Shown: positions 11,055 to 20,576, counted from the first letter of the stretch. The stretch is DNA of 64,000 nucleotides from Buchnera aphidicola (Nurudea yanoniella) (GCA_039829995.1 CP140036.1:544858-608857), one strand, 5' to 3'. Made by a program: numbers and translations. The notes: generated by a model from the sequence alone, not told the origin.

Positions 11055-12149
11055 ATGACTAATTTACCTAAATTAAGTTTATACATTCATATTCCTTGGT
11101 GTAAAAAAATATGTTCGTATTGTGATTTTAATGTTTTTCAAAAAAACAGAAAAATTGAAGAAGATAAATATATCAAACATCTTTTACAAGATTTAAAAAA
11201 TGATGTTGTTTTATCTTCAAAAAGAAAAATTGAAACAATTTTCATTGGAGGAGGATCACCAGGTTTATTTAAAAAAACATCTATTAAATATTTATTGGAC
11301 TCAATAAAAGAAATAATCCTTATTTCTAAAAGTGCTGAAATAACTATAGAATTAAATCCTACAATATCAGAACTTAATAAATTTTTACATTATAAATACT
11401 CTGGAATAAATCGATTTTCTATAGGAATACACAATGTTAATAATAATCAACTCAAAATACTAAAAAATTTGAAAAATTTTACAATTAAAAATGTAAATTT
11501 AAATCTAATGTATGGATTACCTCAACAAACTTTAAAAAAGTCTCTTCTAGATTTAAATAAAATAATTGATTTAAATTCAAAACATATTTCCTGGTATCCA
11601 TTTTATCTAGAACCTAAAAATTCTTTGTATTATAAAAAAATAAAATTACCTGATCATGATATTATGTGGAATATGTACAAAAAAGGAGAACAAAAATTAA
11701 AAAAAGCAGGATATACAAAATATGCAATATCCGAATATTCTAAAAAAAAATATAAATGTCGCCATAACTTGAACTACTGGAGATTTGGAGACTATCTTGG
11801 AATAGGTTGTGGAGCACATGGAAAAATAACACAAAATAATGGAAATATTATTAGAACTATAAAAGAAAAAAATCCTAAGAAATTTATGTATACAAATTAT
11901 ATATATAAAAAATATATTGTCCCAAAACATCAATTACCATATGAATTTTTTTCCAATTATTTTAGATTATATGAACAAATACCTAAAAATAATTTTAAAA
12001 AATATACTAGTATTGAAGAATATACCATTCAAAATGAAATTAAAAAATCTATTTCTCAAAAATATCTAATAGAAACAAAAAAATACTGGAAAACAACAAA
12101 AAAAGGAAAACTATTTTTAGATTCTTTTTTAAAATTATTTATAAAATAA
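11055..12149 (+). CDS. hemW: Radical-SAM heme chaperone HemW (formerly YggW)
   Basis: HemW resembles coproporphyrinogen III oxidase HemN but works as a heme-binding chaperone in characterised species. The product is 364 residues (E. coli 378). The radical-SAM cluster motif is IHIPWCKKICSYCDFN at about residues 12-27 (CX3CX2C). The glycine-rich SAM-binding segment ETIFIGGGSPGLF and the region LNLMYGLPQQT follow, then the C-terminal LNYWRFGDYLGIGCGAHGKI. Retention in a genome with few heme enzymes is of some interest. It sits in the yggS-hemW-mutY-yggX block. Confidence 0.94.
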   Translation: MTNLPKLSLYIHIPWCKKICSYCDFNVFQKNRKIEEDKYIKHLLQDLKNDVVLSSKRKIETIFIGGGSPGLFKKTSIKYLLDSIKEIILISKSAEITIELNPTISELNKFLHYKYSGINRFSIGIHNVNNNQLKILKNLKNFTIKNVNLNLMYGLPQQTLKKSLLDLNKIIDLNSKHISWYPFYLEPKNSLYYKKIKLPDHDIMWNMYKKGEQKLKKAGYTKYAISEYSKKKYKCRHNLNYWRFGDYLGIGCGAHGKITQNNGNIIRTIKEKNPKKFMYTNYIYKKYIVPKHQLPYEFFSNYFRLYEQIPKNNFKKYTSIEEYTIQNEIKKSISQKYLIETKKYWKTTKKGKLFLDSFLKLFIK

Positions 12150-12476
12150 AATGATATTTAAATGTCAACAATATCTAAAAATTGATACGATCACTTTATA
12201 ATAAATTAAGTATATTCATAAATATAGTGTATTATTAAATAATATTTAAATAAAATTTAAAATTTACAATATATAGAAAAATATTTTTGTGAATTGGTTA
12301 TATATTAAATTCAAAAAATTTTTAAAAAAATAATTTAACTGAATTTATAAATATTATTTCTTAAAAAACCAATACATATTATTATTTCATACAAAAACAT
12401 ACATAAACAAAATTTTTACACTATAATTAAATAAAAAATTTACAAAAAAATCAATTATTATATATAAAATATTAAA
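12150..12476. other. Non-coding gap between hemW and mutY
   Basis: About 330 bases of A/T-rich DNA without an open frame or RNA gene. In E. coli several genes lie between hemW and mutY, and nothing recognisable of them remains here. Confidence 0.5.
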
Positions 12477-13514
12477 ATGAATACATTATTTTCACAATTA
12501 GTTTTAAATTGGTATCATGAAAACGGGAGAAAAAATTTACCTTGGAAAAAATATATAAATCCATATAATATATGGATATCAGAAATTATGTTGCAACAAA
12601 CACAAGTAAAAACGGTAATTCCATATTACGAAAAATTTATAAAAAATTTTCCTAACATTAAAATATTAGCTAATGCTACTATAGATCACATACTTCACGT
12701 ATGGAGTGGTTTAGGATATTATTCAAGAGCACATAATGTTCATAGCACAGCTAAAATTATTTTAAAAAATTATAAAGGAAAATTTCCCAATAATTTTATT
12801 GACATTGTAAAACTTCCAGGAATAGGTCGTACTACAGCAGGAGCTATCCTATCATTCGGATTTAATTTCCATGCATGTATTCTTGATTGCAATATAAGAA
12901 GAATTCTATTAAGATACTTTAAACTGCACGAACATACTGCAAAAAATTCTGAAAAAAAATTATGGTCTATAATAGAATCATTAACACCAATACATAATTC
13001 AAATAAGTTTAATCAAGCTATAATGGATCTAGGATCCCTTATTTGTTTAAGATCAAGACCTAATTGCAAAATATGTCCATTAAACAAAAAATGTTTTTAT
13101 TTTTCTAAAAAAAAATGGAGTACATTAAATCCGATTACTACACAAAAAAAAATCTCAAAAAAAACTATCTTTTTTTTAATTATTTTATACAAAAATTTAA
13201 TTTTTTTACGTAAAAATAAAATAAGCACAATATGGAAAGGACTATATTGTTTTCCAATATTTTCCAATCAATTAGAAATTTTAGAATGGATAAAAAATAA
13301 AAAAATTAAAATAAAAAATCAAAAAATATCTACAACGTTTATACATAAACTTTCTCATATTCAACTTTTTTGTATTCCTATAAGTATACAAATAAAAAAT
13401 TTATTTTCTATCAATGAAGTTGACAAACACTTATGGTTCAATAAAAATAATCCTCAACGTATAGGATTACCATCTCCTATAAAAAAAATTATAAATAATA
13501 CGTCCCATTTTTAA
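12477..13514 (+). CDS. mutY: Adenine DNA glycosylase MutY
   Basis: MutY removes adenine mispaired with 8-oxoguanine. The product is 345 residues (E. coli 350). Visible parts are the catalytic-Glu helix WISEIMLQQTQVKTVIPYYE at about residues 32-51, the helix-hairpin-helix LPGIGRTTAGAI at about 115-126, the catalytic Asp in ILDCNIRRIL, and the [4Fe-4S] ligands CLRSRPNCKICPLNKKC (CX6CX2CX5C). The usual Gly after the Asp (LDGN) is Cys here, a small oddity. The C-terminal NUDIX-like domain is present but diverged. It lies 28 bases before yggX, as in E. coli. Confidence 0.96.
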   Translation: MNTLFSQLVLNWYHENGRKNLPWKKYINPYNIWISEIMLQQTQVKTVIPYYEKFIKNFPNIKILANATIDHILHVWSGLGYYSRAHNVHSTAKIILKNYKGKFPNNFIDIVKLPGIGRTTAGAILSFGFNFHACILDCNIRRILLRYFKLHEHTAKNSEKKLWSIIESLTPIHNSNKFNQAIMDLGSLICLRSRPNCKICPLNKKCFYFSKKKWSTLNPITTQKKISKKTIFFLIILYKNLIFLRKNKISTIWKGLYCFPIFSNQLEILEWIKNKKIKIKNQKISTTFIHKLSHIQLFCIPISIQIKNLFSINEVDKHLWFNKNNPQRIGLPSPIKKIINNTSHF

Positions 13515-13542
13515 AAATTAAATAATAGGATTATAAATTAAA

Positions 13543-13788
13543 ATGAAAAAAAATATATTTTGCTATTTTTTAAAAAAAAATGCCATTGGTTTAAAAAATC
13601 CTCCTTATCCAGGAGAAATAGGAAAAAAAATCTATAAAAAAATTTCGAAAATAGCATGGAAAAAATGGATCATTCAACAAACTAAAATTATAAACGAAAA
13701 AAAATTAAATATGTTAAATTATAATGATCGAAAAATTTTAGAAAAAAATATGATAAACTTTCTTTTTTCAAAACAAGAACACAATTAA
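13543..13788 (+). CDS. yggX: Probable Fe2+-trafficking protein YggX
   Basis: YggX is a small protein linked to iron handling and protection of Fe-S enzymes. The product is 81 residues (E. coli 91) and matches through NPPYPGEIGKKIYKKISKIAWKKW and INEKKLNML to NMINFLF, but lacks the last ten or so residues. The conserved N-terminal Cys (IFCYFL) is kept. It is directly downstream of mutY, the E. coli arrangement, which fits iron-cluster support for MutY. Confidence 0.94.
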   Translation: MKKNIFCYFLKKNAIGLKNPPYPGEIGKKIYKKISKIAWKKWIIQQTKIINEKKLNMLNYNDRKILEKNMINFLFSKQEHN

Positions 13789-13871
13789 AAAAAGAAAAAA
13801 TTTCTTATAAACATACAATATTTTCATTAAAAACATAAAAAACAATCTGAAATAGTATTATATATAAAAAT

Positions 13872-14687
13872 ATGATTAATAGAATTAATTATTCAAATAC
13901 AAAAATATGTAACATCTTAATATTTGATTCAGGATTAGGCGGATTATCGATTTACAAAAAACTACAATATTATTTCCCTCACATAAATTATGTTTATGCA
14001 TTTGATAATGAATTTTTTCCATACGGAAATAAAAAAAAATCTCTTATCTTTAGTAGATGTTCAAAAATCATTAATAAAATTTCTAAAAATATTAATATTA
14101 CTATAGCAATACTTGCATGCAATACAATCAGCGTTACTAGTTTAACATCATTAAAAAAAATTTTTCATTTTCCAATAATTGGAATTACACCAGATATAAA
14201 AAAAGCTATTACATTAACTAAAACTAACATAATTGGATTACTTGCCACTAAAACTACTATTAATCATTATAATATTCAAAATAAAATTATGTCACTGCTC
14301 CCTAAAATTATTGTGAAAACATTACATCATGAAAAACTAGTAAAAATAGCAGAAAAAAAAGTGAAATGCAATTTAATCAATAAAAATCAAATCAATAAAA
14401 TACTCAAACCATGGTCTTCAAAAAAAAATAAAATTGATACAGTGATAATTGGTTGCACACATTTTAATTTTTTAAAAAATGAAATTCAAAATATATTTTT
14501 TAAAAAAATCCACATTGTAAGTTCTAATGTAAAAATATCAAACAATATATTCAATATAGTAAAAAAATGCAATTACAAAAAAAATCAAAACATCGTATTT
14601 TTTTCAAAGTTTGAGAACAATCATATATTTATATTAAAACTATTTAAAAAATATAAATTTCAAAAATTTAAAAAACTCAATATCTAA
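13872..14687 (+). CDS. murI: Glutamate racemase MurI
   Basis: MurI makes D-glutamate for peptidoglycan. The product is 271 residues (E. coli 285). Motifs are ILIFDSGLGGLSIYKKL at about residues 16-32, the first catalytic Cys in AILACNTISVTSL, the second in VIIGCTHFNFLKNE, and YAFDNEFFPYGNKK near residue 55. The C-terminus is short and lysine-rich. It converges on sbcB. The N-terminal 15 residues before the first strand resemble the E. coli extension. Keeping it implies that some cell wall is still made, in line with amiB in this window. Confidence 0.95.
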   Translation: MINRINYSNTKICNILIFDSGLGGLSIYKKLQYYFPHINYVYAFDNEFFPYGNKKKSLIFSRCSKIINKISKNINITIAILACNTISVTSLTSLKKIFHFPIIGITPDIKKAITLTKTNIIGLLATKTTINHYNIQNKIMSLLPKIIVKTLHHEKLVKIAEKKVKCNLINKNQINKILKPWSSKKNKIDTVIIGCTHFNFLKNEIQNIFFKKIHIVSSNVKISNNIFNIVKKCNYKKNQNIVFFSKFENNHIFILKLFKKYKFQKFKKLNI

Positions 14688-14768
14688 AATACATATTATT
14701 TTTTAATAAATAAAATCCATATTTTTTTATTAACTAGTTTAAAAAATTAATAAAATTTTATAAAACTA

Positions 14769-16181
14769 TTAACTAAAAAAATTTTTTCTGAATTGATTTA
14801 CATATCTCAGTAAATCTTTTAACAATAATATGTTCTTAAAATTATTTTTATTTAATTTTAATAAATGTAAAATATTCTTCGTGTATTCATGTATATTAGT
14901 TGTATTTTGTACTTTTTTACAATATTTCATCCAAAAAAAATTTTCTTTATCATTCAACATATGAGGATAATTTCTAGCTATACAGCGCATGAAGAGATTT
15001 TTTATTTTATTGTTAGAAATAAATATATTTCTATCAAAAATATTATTTTTTAGAGATACATTTAAAATTTTAATAATTTTTTTTTCTGTATTACTAAAAA
15101 AACCATCGTATATTTGTAAATCTACATTATTTTGTTTTGATATAACAAAATCTCTATTAACATATTTTATTTTATTTTTTAAATAGAAACTACTTCGTAT
15201 CAACAATAAATTCTTTCTATACAACGAATAATTAATTCCTATTTCTAACATTTTTTTCAAATCAATAACATTAATAGGTGCTAATATTGGACAACGATTA
15301 ACATGTATGAATACGATTCCTTGCTCAAAAAGTGTTTTATAATTTAAATGTTTAACCGTGCTTTCTAAAAATTTTTTTAAAAAATTTTCAAAATTTTTTA
15401 CTAAATCAAAACCAATAAGAACATTTGAATTATAAATACTCCATGCAATGGGAGCAATAATACTAATATTACTTCTTATTGAACCAAAAAATCTAGATAC
15501 ATATACTAATGGCTTAATGTTTACAATATCAATTATTTTAAATAACTCTTTCTTTTTTCGGTATTTAAAAAAATAATTAAATAATTTTGGTTGCTTACAT
15601 TTTAATAATTTTGCTACTTTAATAGTAGCCTTTACATCACTAATGGCATTATGTACTTGGTTATGTTTTATTTTATTAGATTTTGATATATCAGATAATT
15701 TAAAACTAGGAGTTTTATAATTTTCTTTGAAAGGCCAATTTATGCCATTAGGTCGTAACGCATAACATGCACGTAATACATCTAAAATATCCCACCTAGA
15801 ATTATTTCTTTTCCAACTCCATTCATATGGATCAATAAAATTCCTGTAAAAAATGTTTCTCGTAATTTCATCATCAAAATAAATATTATTATAACCAATA
15901 ATGCACGTATTCGGTTTAGAAAATTGTTTATGAATTTTATTTGAAAATTCAAATTCATTTAAACCATATTTTTTCGTATAACTGGGAGAAATTCCAGTAA
16001 CTAATATAGACATAGGATCAGGGAGATAATCTGCAGGAGGAAAACAATAAAATTCTAATGGAATATCAACAATATTTAAATTTATATCAGTACGAATACA
16101 AGCAAATTGAGCTGGCTTATCTAAAGCTGTATGGATACCGAAAGTTTCGTAATCATAAAATAAAAAAGTAAAATTGTTCAA
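14769..16181 (-). CDS. sbcB: Exodeoxyribonuclease I SbcB
   Basis: ExoI degrades single-stranded DNA 3'-5' in recombination and mismatch repair. The product is 470 residues (E. coli 475). The DEDDh exonuclease core is intact: FLFYDYETFGIHTALDKPAQ at residues 6-25 (first Asp and Glu), GYNNIYFDDEITRN with the middle Asp, and HNAISDVKATIKVAKLL with the final His and Asp. The C-terminal half, with SH3-like and helical domains, is poorly conserved but full length. The start is set by the alignment of the first strand. Confidence 0.94.
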   Translation of the reverse strand: MNNFTFLFYDYETFGIHTALDKPAQFACIRTDINLNIVDIPLEFYCFPPADYLPDPMSILVTGISPSYTKKYGLNEFEFSNKIHKQFSKPNTCIIGYNNIYFDDEITRNIFYRNFIDPYEWSWKRNNSRWDILDVLRACYALRPNGINWPFKENYKTPSFKLSDISKSNKIKHNQVHNAISDVKATIKVAKLLKCKQPKLFNYFFKYRKKKELFKIIDIVNIKPLVYVSRFFGSIRSNISIIAPIAWSIYNSNVLIGFDLVKNFENFLKKFLESTVKHLNYKTLFEQGIVFIHVNRCPILAPINVIDLKKMLEIGINYSLYRKNLLLIRSSFYLKNKIKYVNRDFVISKQNNVDLQIYDGFFSNTEKKIIKILNVSLKNNIFDRNIFISNNKIKNLFMRCIARNYPHMLNDKENFFWMKYCKKVQNTTNIHEYTKNILHLLKLNKNNFKNILLLKDLLRYVNQFRKNFFS

Positions 16182-16303
16182 TGTAAAATTTATAAGTTAT
16201 TATTTAAAAATGCATCTTAAAATATAGTACACTTTTTAATATTAAAATTTTAAAATTATAAAAATATATGTTTTAAAAGTATAAATCATTATATAAATAT
16301 CTT

Positions 16304-16376
16304 CTCCTCTGACTGGACTCGAACCAGTGACATACGGATTAACAGTCCGCCGTTCTACCAACTGAACTACAGAGGA
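16304..16376 (-). tRNA. tRNA-Asn (GTT)
   Basis: The 73-base cloverleaf on the minus strand has acceptor stem TCCTCTG/CAGAGGA, discriminator G, D-arm GTTCAGTTGGTAGAAC, anticodon loop CTGTTAA (GTT) and T-loop GGTTCGAGTCC. It is nearly identical to E. coli tRNA-Asn. The 3' CCA is not encoded, so CCA-adding enzyme is needed. It lies between sbcB and a divergent tRNA-Ile2 gene. Confidence 0.97.
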
Positions 16377-16491
16377 GTATAGAATACTACCAAAAAAACA
16401 TTTCTTTGTCAACAAATTAAAATTTTAAAAAATATATATTTTTAATTAAAATACATGTATAATTTTATAATTATAATACCAAAGAATTACT

Positions 16492-16564
16492 GGCCCCTTA
16501 GCTCAGTGGTAAGAGCAAGCGACTCATAATCGCTTGGTCGCTGGTTCAAATCCAGCAGGGGCCA
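16492..16564 (+). tRNA. ileX: tRNA-Ile2 (CAT, lysidine-modified)
   Basis: The 73-base cloverleaf has acceptor GGCCCCT/AGGGGCC, discriminator A and anticodon CAT at 16525-16527. A CAT anticodon can mean Met, but the body (GGCCCCTTAGCTCAGTGG and the CTCATAATCG loop region) matches E. coli tRNA-Ile2 (ileX), whose C34 is converted to lysidine by TilS so that it reads AUA. AUA is abundant in these genes. A TATAAT at 16472-16477 is a plausible -10 element. CCA is not encoded. Confidence 0.95.
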
Positions 16565-16619
16565 AATATCTAATCAAACTATTTTTTAAAATTTTATAAT
16601 CTAAAACTTAAAATATAAA

Positions 16620-17264
16620 ATGAAAAACTGGAAACAAGAATTCATCCAATTTTGCTTTACAAGAAAAATATTAAAATTTGGTAAATTTAAGTTAAAATCA
16701 GGTGAGACAAGTTCTTTTTTCTTTAACTTTAGTCATTTTAACAAAGGATATGATCTTGAAAAATTAGGTTTTTTTTACGCTAAAAAAATTATTGAGAGCC
16801 AAATTAACTATAATGCATTATTTGGAATAGCATATAAAGGAATCCCCATCGTAATAACTGCTACTATAGCGCTAAAAAAATATTTTAATATTAATACTTC
16901 ATATTGCTTCAATAGAAAAGAAATAAAAAATTATGGAGAACATGGAAATTTTATCGGATGTAACCTAAAAAAAAAGAATATTCTTATATTAGATGATGTA
17001 ATTACATCAGGAATATCTATAAAAAATGCAATTGATACAATTCAATTCAATGAAATATCTAATAATAATTTAATATCTGGCATTTTAGTAGCATTAGATA
17101 GACGAAAGAAACAAAATTCTAGTTCAAAAATTTTAGAAAAAAAACATAATGTAAAAATAATTTCTATAATAAAAATACATGATATTATAAATTATATAAA
17201 AAATAAAAAAATACTATTTAATTATTTAGAAAATGTAGAAAAAATGATTTTAGAAGTTACGTAA
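16620..17264 (+). CDS. pyrE: Orotate phosphoribosyltransferase PyrE
   Basis: PyrE joins orotate and PRPP to give orotidine 5'-phosphate in pyrimidine synthesis. The product is 214 residues (E. coli 213). It has the N-terminal LKFGKFKLKSGETSSFFFN, the loop FNRKEIKNYGEHGNFIG and the PRPP-binding motif ILILDDVITSGISIKNAI at about residues 120-137. In E. coli pyrE follows rph with an attenuator; here it follows a tRNA gene and no rph remnant or pyrE attenuator hairpin is visible. It converges on dut. Confidence 0.96.
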   Translation: MKNWKQEFIQFCFTRKILKFGKFKLKSGETSSFFFNFSHFNKGYDLEKLGFFYAKKIIESQINYNALFGIAYKGIPIVITATIALKKYFNINTSYCFNRKEIKNYGEHGNFIGCNLKKKNILILDDVITSGISIKNAIDTIQFNEISNNNLISGILVALDRRKKQNSSSKILEKKHNVKIISIIKIHDIINYIKNKKILFNYLENVEKMILEVT

Positions 17265-17268
17265 AATA

Positions 17269-17298
17269 AAAATTTTTTAATATACATTAAAAAATTTT
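17269..17298. terminator. A/T hairpin between convergent pyrE and dut
   Basis: A perfect 13-bp stem made only of A/T pairs (17269-17281 with 17286-17298) and a 4-base ATAC loop lies in the 40-base gap between two convergent stops. It could end transcription both ways, though a pure A/T stem is weak. Confidence 0.35.
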
Positions 17299-17304
17299 AG
17301 AATA

Positions 17305-17769
17305 TTATTCTAATCCTGAATGACCAAATCCTTTTTCTTCTCTTTCTGTATTTTTAGTAGTAAAATCTTCTACAAAATTAAAATTAGGTCTAATAATAGG
17401 AAGAAAAACTATTTGAGCTATTCTCATGCCTACAGTTATTTCAAAAGTTTTATTACTTCTATTCCAAATAGAAACCATAATTTGTCCTTTGTAATCAGAA
17501 TCAATTAATCCTATTAAATTCCCAAGAACAATTCCATGATTGTGACCTAAACCTGATCTAGGTAAAATTAAAGCAGAAATAAATGGATCTTTTATATGTA
17601 TAGCTATTCCAGTAGGTAATAAAAAAGTGTCATTAGGAAATAAAACTCTTTTATAATCAATACAAGCTCTTAAATCTAAACCTGATGATCCTGAAGTTAC
17701 ATAATTAGGATAAGAAAATTTAGTTCCTATTTTTGAGTCTAAAATTTTTATTTCAATGTTGTTATTCAT
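17305..17769 (-). CDS. dut: dUTP diphosphatase Dut
   Basis: Dut hydrolyses dUTP to dUMP, keeping uracil out of DNA and feeding thymidylate synthesis. The product is 154 residues (E. coli 151). The family motifs are in order: [50 protein letters not shown], and the C-terminal arm [10 protein letters not shown]. The active form is a homotrimer. In E. coli dut lies beside pyrE (rph-pyrE-slmA-dut-coaBC); slmA has been lost between them here and dut now faces pyrE. Confidence 0.96.
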   Translation of the reverse strand: MNNNIEIKILDSKIGTKFSYPNYVTSGSSGLDLRACIDYKRVLFPNDTFLLPTGIAIHIKDPFISALILPRSGLGHNHGIVLGNLIGLIDSDYKGQIMVSIWNRSNKTFEITVGMRIAQIVFLPIIRPNFNFVEDFTTKNTEREEKGFGHSGLE

Positions 17770-17902
17770 ATTAATTTTTTTATCACTTTTAATATTAAAA
17801 AATTTAAAATTTTTATAAATTATATTTTATAATTTTTGACGAAACTCTATTAAAAATTTATAAAACAGTTGCAATATACTATACTACTACGAAGTTTTAT
17901 TA

Positions 17903-18364
17903 TTACTCTTTAGATAAAATATTTATTACAATAACAGTTTCGACATCATTATGAGGTCTAAAAATTACATTATATTTTCCAGTTTTTCGAAAAATACCAT
18001 TAGGAAGATATATTTCTCTTCTTTTAATTTCTATACCACTTAATTTAGACAATACTTCAGAAATATCGCGAGAACCTACAGAACCAAATAATTTTCCTTC
18101 TTTACGTGATTTAGAATAAATAATTATTGGTTGAGAAATAATTTGAATTTTTTGAATACGAGATTTAGCTAAAGATAATTTTTCTAACAATATTTCTTCT
18201 AGTTCTATTTTTTTCTTTAATACTGATTCAATATTGAATTTAGTAGCTGAAAGAGCTTTTTTATAAGGAATTAAAAAATTTCTCGCATATCCTGATTTCA
18301 CTTTAATTATATCGCCGAAATTTCCTAATTTTTCTATTTTAACTAAAAGAATGATCTTCTGCAT
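17903..18364 (-). CDS. rplI: 50S ribosomal protein L9
   Basis: L9 binds 23S rRNA near the L1 stalk and projects from the ribosome. The product is 153 residues (E. coli 149). The N-terminal RNA-binding domain begins MQKIILLVKIEKLGNFGDII and includes VKSGYARNFLIP; a central helix and the C-terminal domain (KEGKLFGSVGSRDISEVL) follow. It is last in the rpsF-rpsR-rplI operon, 25 bases after rpsR, with AAGGTG upstream. Confidence 0.97.
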   Translation of the reverse strand: MQKIILLVKIEKLGNFGDIIKVKSGYARNFLIPYKKALSATKFNIESVLKKKIELEEILLEKLSLAKSRIQKIQIISQPIIIYSKSRKEGKLFGSVGSRDISEVLSKLSGIEIKRREIYLPNGIFRKTGKYNVIFRPHNDVETVIVINILSKE

Positions 18365-18389
18365 CGATTAATACACCTTATTGTTAATA

Positions 18390-18617
18390 CTATTGCTGTT
18401 GATCTGTATATGGAAGTAAAGAAAGATAACGAGCACGTTTAATAGCGCGCGCTAATTGACGCTGATATTTTGCTTTAGTACCTGTAATTCTACTTGGAAC
18501 AATTTTTCCACTTTCTGTAATATAACTTTTTAAAATAGAAACATCTTTATAATCTATTTCTTGAATTTTATCAGCAGTAAATCGGCAAAATTTTCGACGA
18601 CGAAAATAACGAATCAT
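18390..18617 (-). CDS. rpsR: 30S ribosomal protein S18
   Basis: S18 pairs with S6 on the 30S platform. The product is 75 residues, the E. coli length, with [43 protein letters not shown] central residues (here [20 protein letters not shown]) and [16 protein letters not shown] at the end. AAGGA precedes the ATG. In E. coli priB lies between rpsF and rpsR; here only about 50 non-coding bases remain between the two genes. Confidence 0.98.
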   Translation of the reverse strand: MIRYFRRRKFCRFTADKIQEIDYKDVSILKSYITESGKIVPSRITGTKAKYQRQLARAIKRARYLSLLPYTDQQQ

Positions 18618-18666
18618 AAAAAAATCCTTAGTATTGTGTATTAAAATACTTGAATAATATTTAAAA

Positions 18667-19002
18667 TTATTTGTTTCTATCTTCTCGAGAAGACATCATA
18701 GGAGATGCTTCAGTTATAGGTTTTTTAACACATATAATAATGTTACGTATTATAAAGTCATTAAATCTAAATTTATCTGATAATTCTTTTATTATATTAG
18801 GATAAACTTCAATATTCATTAATACATAATGTGCTTTATGTAATTTATTAATAGAATATGCTAACTGCCTTTTACCCCAATCTTCTAATCTATGAATTTT
18901 TCCATTATCATTAATAATGATCTTTTTATAATTTTCAATAATATTATGAAACTGTTCGCTATGATCAGGATGAATAAGAAATATTATTTCATAATGTCTC
19001 AT
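18667..19002 (-). CDS. rpsF: 30S ribosomal protein S6
   Basis: S6 forms a heterodimer with S18 on 16S rRNA. The product is 111 residues, shorter than E. coli S6 (131), having lost the acidic, glutamate-rich C-terminal tail that is modified by RimK. The globular ferredoxin-like fold is complete: [38 protein letters not shown], and [15 protein letters not shown] strong GAGGA lies 8 bases before the ATG. It heads rpsF-rpsR-rplI, downstream of purA and its large hairpin. Confidence 0.97.
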   Translation of the reverse strand: MRHYEIIFLIHPDHSEQFHNIIENYKKIIINDNGKIHRLEDWGKRQLAYSINKLHKAHYVLMNIEVYPNIIKELSDKFRFNDFIIRNIIICVKKPITEASPMMSSREDRNK

Positions 19003-19218
19003 AAAAGATTCCTCTGTTATATTCTATTCTTTTTAATAACATTATATTTATATAATATTAAATAATACAAAAATACTAATAGAAATATTACAAATATACA
19101 GTAACAAAAAATAATATTCAACATTAAATAAAAATTTAAAAAATATAAAAATATAAAATATTAAAAATAATATATAAATATTACATTAAAAATATATTAT
19201 TAAAATATTAATTCTTAC

Positions 19219-19303
19219 CAATTATTCGATGCATATAATATTCACAGCTAGAATTGATTTTTTATTAATTCTAGCTGTGAATATTATATGCATCGAATAA
19301 TTG
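19219..19303. repeat. Perfect 37-bp inverted repeat overlapping the 3' end of purA
   Basis: The arm 19219-19255 is the exact reverse complement of 19267-19303, 37 of 37 bases, around an 11-base spacer; a G-T pair and two A-T pairs can extend the stem inward to about 40 bp with a T5 loop. The right arm carries the last codons and stop of purA (IIRCI, TAA at 19286-19284); the left arm lies in the gap before rpsF. No T-run follows on the minus strand, so it is not a standard intrinsic terminator. The arms contain G/C-bearing sequence unlike normal intergenic DNA here, which fits a recent inverted duplication of the purA end. Confidence 0.9.
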
Positions 19304-20576
19304 TATCACTTCTATTAGGTCCAGTAGAAACTATACTAATAGGAATACCTAATATTTCTTCAATTCGAAAAATAAATTTTTTTGCATAATAAGGTAATTG
19401 TTCAAAATTAATAATTCCTGAAGTTGTACTATTCCAACCTTCTATCACTTCGTAAATAGGACTTATCATAGTCCATTCTTTTGAAAAACGAGGAATTTTA
19501 TCATTTCTAACATTACCATTTTTATTCTTATAACCTACACAAATTTTTATTTCTTTCAAACCATCTAATACATCTATTTTTGTTAAACATAACTGAGAAA
19601 ATGAATTTATTTCTATAGATTTTTTGAGTAATACAGTATCCAACCAACCAATACGACGTTTTCTTCCTGTAGTTGCACCAAATTCATTCCCTTTTTTACA
19701 TAAGTAAGAATCTAATTCATCAAAAATTTCTGTTGGAAACGGACCATTGCCTACTCTAGTAGAATATGCTTTAACAACTCCAATAAAATTTTTTACATAA
19801 CACGGTCCTATACCTGAACCTAAAGAAAAACTACCAGATATACTACTAGAAGAAGTAACATATGGATATGTTCCATGATCTATATCTAACAAACTTCCTT
19901 GAGCACCTTCAAATATAGTAAATTTTTTATCACATTGAGATTTTTTCAAAATTTCAGAAACATCACCAGAAATTTTTATAAGATAATTTTTTAATAAAAA
20001 AATTTTATCAATAATATCTTCATAACTAACACATTTAAAATTATAGAATTTTTCTAATTGAAAGTTATAATAGTCTACATTTTCTTTTAATTTACAAGAA
20101 AAATATTCCCAATCGTGTAAATCTCCTAAACGCAATCCTCGCCTTGCTATTTTATCTTCGTATGCCGGACCAATACCTCTTTTAGTTGTACCAATAGAAT
20201 GTTTACCTAATTTTTTTTCTCGAGCAACATCCATTGAAATATGATAATCAAACACTAAATGAGCTAACTCTGACACAATAATCCGAGTCCTCACATTATA
20301 ATTATGTTTTTCTAACATATTAATTTCATTAATAAGATGTTCAGGAGATAATACAACTCCATTTGCTATTAAAGCTATAGTATTATTATGCAAAATTCCA
20401 GACGGTAAAATATGTAAAACAATTGTTTTTCCGTTAACAACTAACGTATGCCCCGCATTATGTCCTCCTTGATATCGAACTATATAATTTGCATCTTTTG
20501 CAAAGAAATCTATAATTTTCCCTTTTCCTTCATCTCCCCATTGCGCTCCAACAATGACTATATTTTTTTCTATCAT
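19284..20576 (-). CDS. purA: Adenylosuccinate synthetase PurA
   Basis: PurA couples GTP hydrolysis to adenylosuccinate formation from IMP and aspartate, the first step to AMP. The product is 430 residues (E. coli 432). It has the P-loop VGAQWGDEGKGKIIDFFA, QGGHNAGHTLVVNGK, GTTKRGIGPAYEDK, EGAQGSLLDIDHGTYPYVTSS and the C-terminal VSTGPNRSDTI guanine-binding stretch. The final five codons lie within the right arm of a 37-bp inverted repeat. It follows hflC by 78 bases; E. coli yjeT between them is absent. Confidence 0.97.
   Translation of the reverse strand: MIEKNIVIVGAQWGDEGKGKIIDFFAKDANYIVRYQGGHNAGHTLVVNGKTIVLHILPSGILHNNTIALIANGVVLSPEHLINEINMLEKHNYNVRTRIIVSELAHLVFDYHISMDVAREKKLGKHSIGTTKRGIGPAYEDKIARRGLRLGDLHDWEYFSCKLKENVDYYNFQLEKFYNFKCVSYEDIIDKIFLLKNYLIKISGDVSEILKKSQCDKKFTIFEGAQGSLLDIDHGTYPYVTSSSSISGSFSLGSGIGPCYVKNFIGVVKAYSTRVGNGPFPTEIFDELDSYLCKKGNEFGATTGRKRRIGWLDTVLLKKSIEINSFSQLCLTKIDVLDGLKEIKICVGYKNKNGNVRNDKIPRFSKEWTMISPIYEVIEGWNSTTSGIINFEQLPYYAKKFIFRIEEILGIPISIVSTGPNRSDTIIRCI

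Noticed and set aside
16492..16564. The CAT-anticodon tRNA as a tRNA-Met
   Set aside because: Its acceptor stem and body match tRNA-Ile2 (ileX), not initiator or elongator Met tRNAs.
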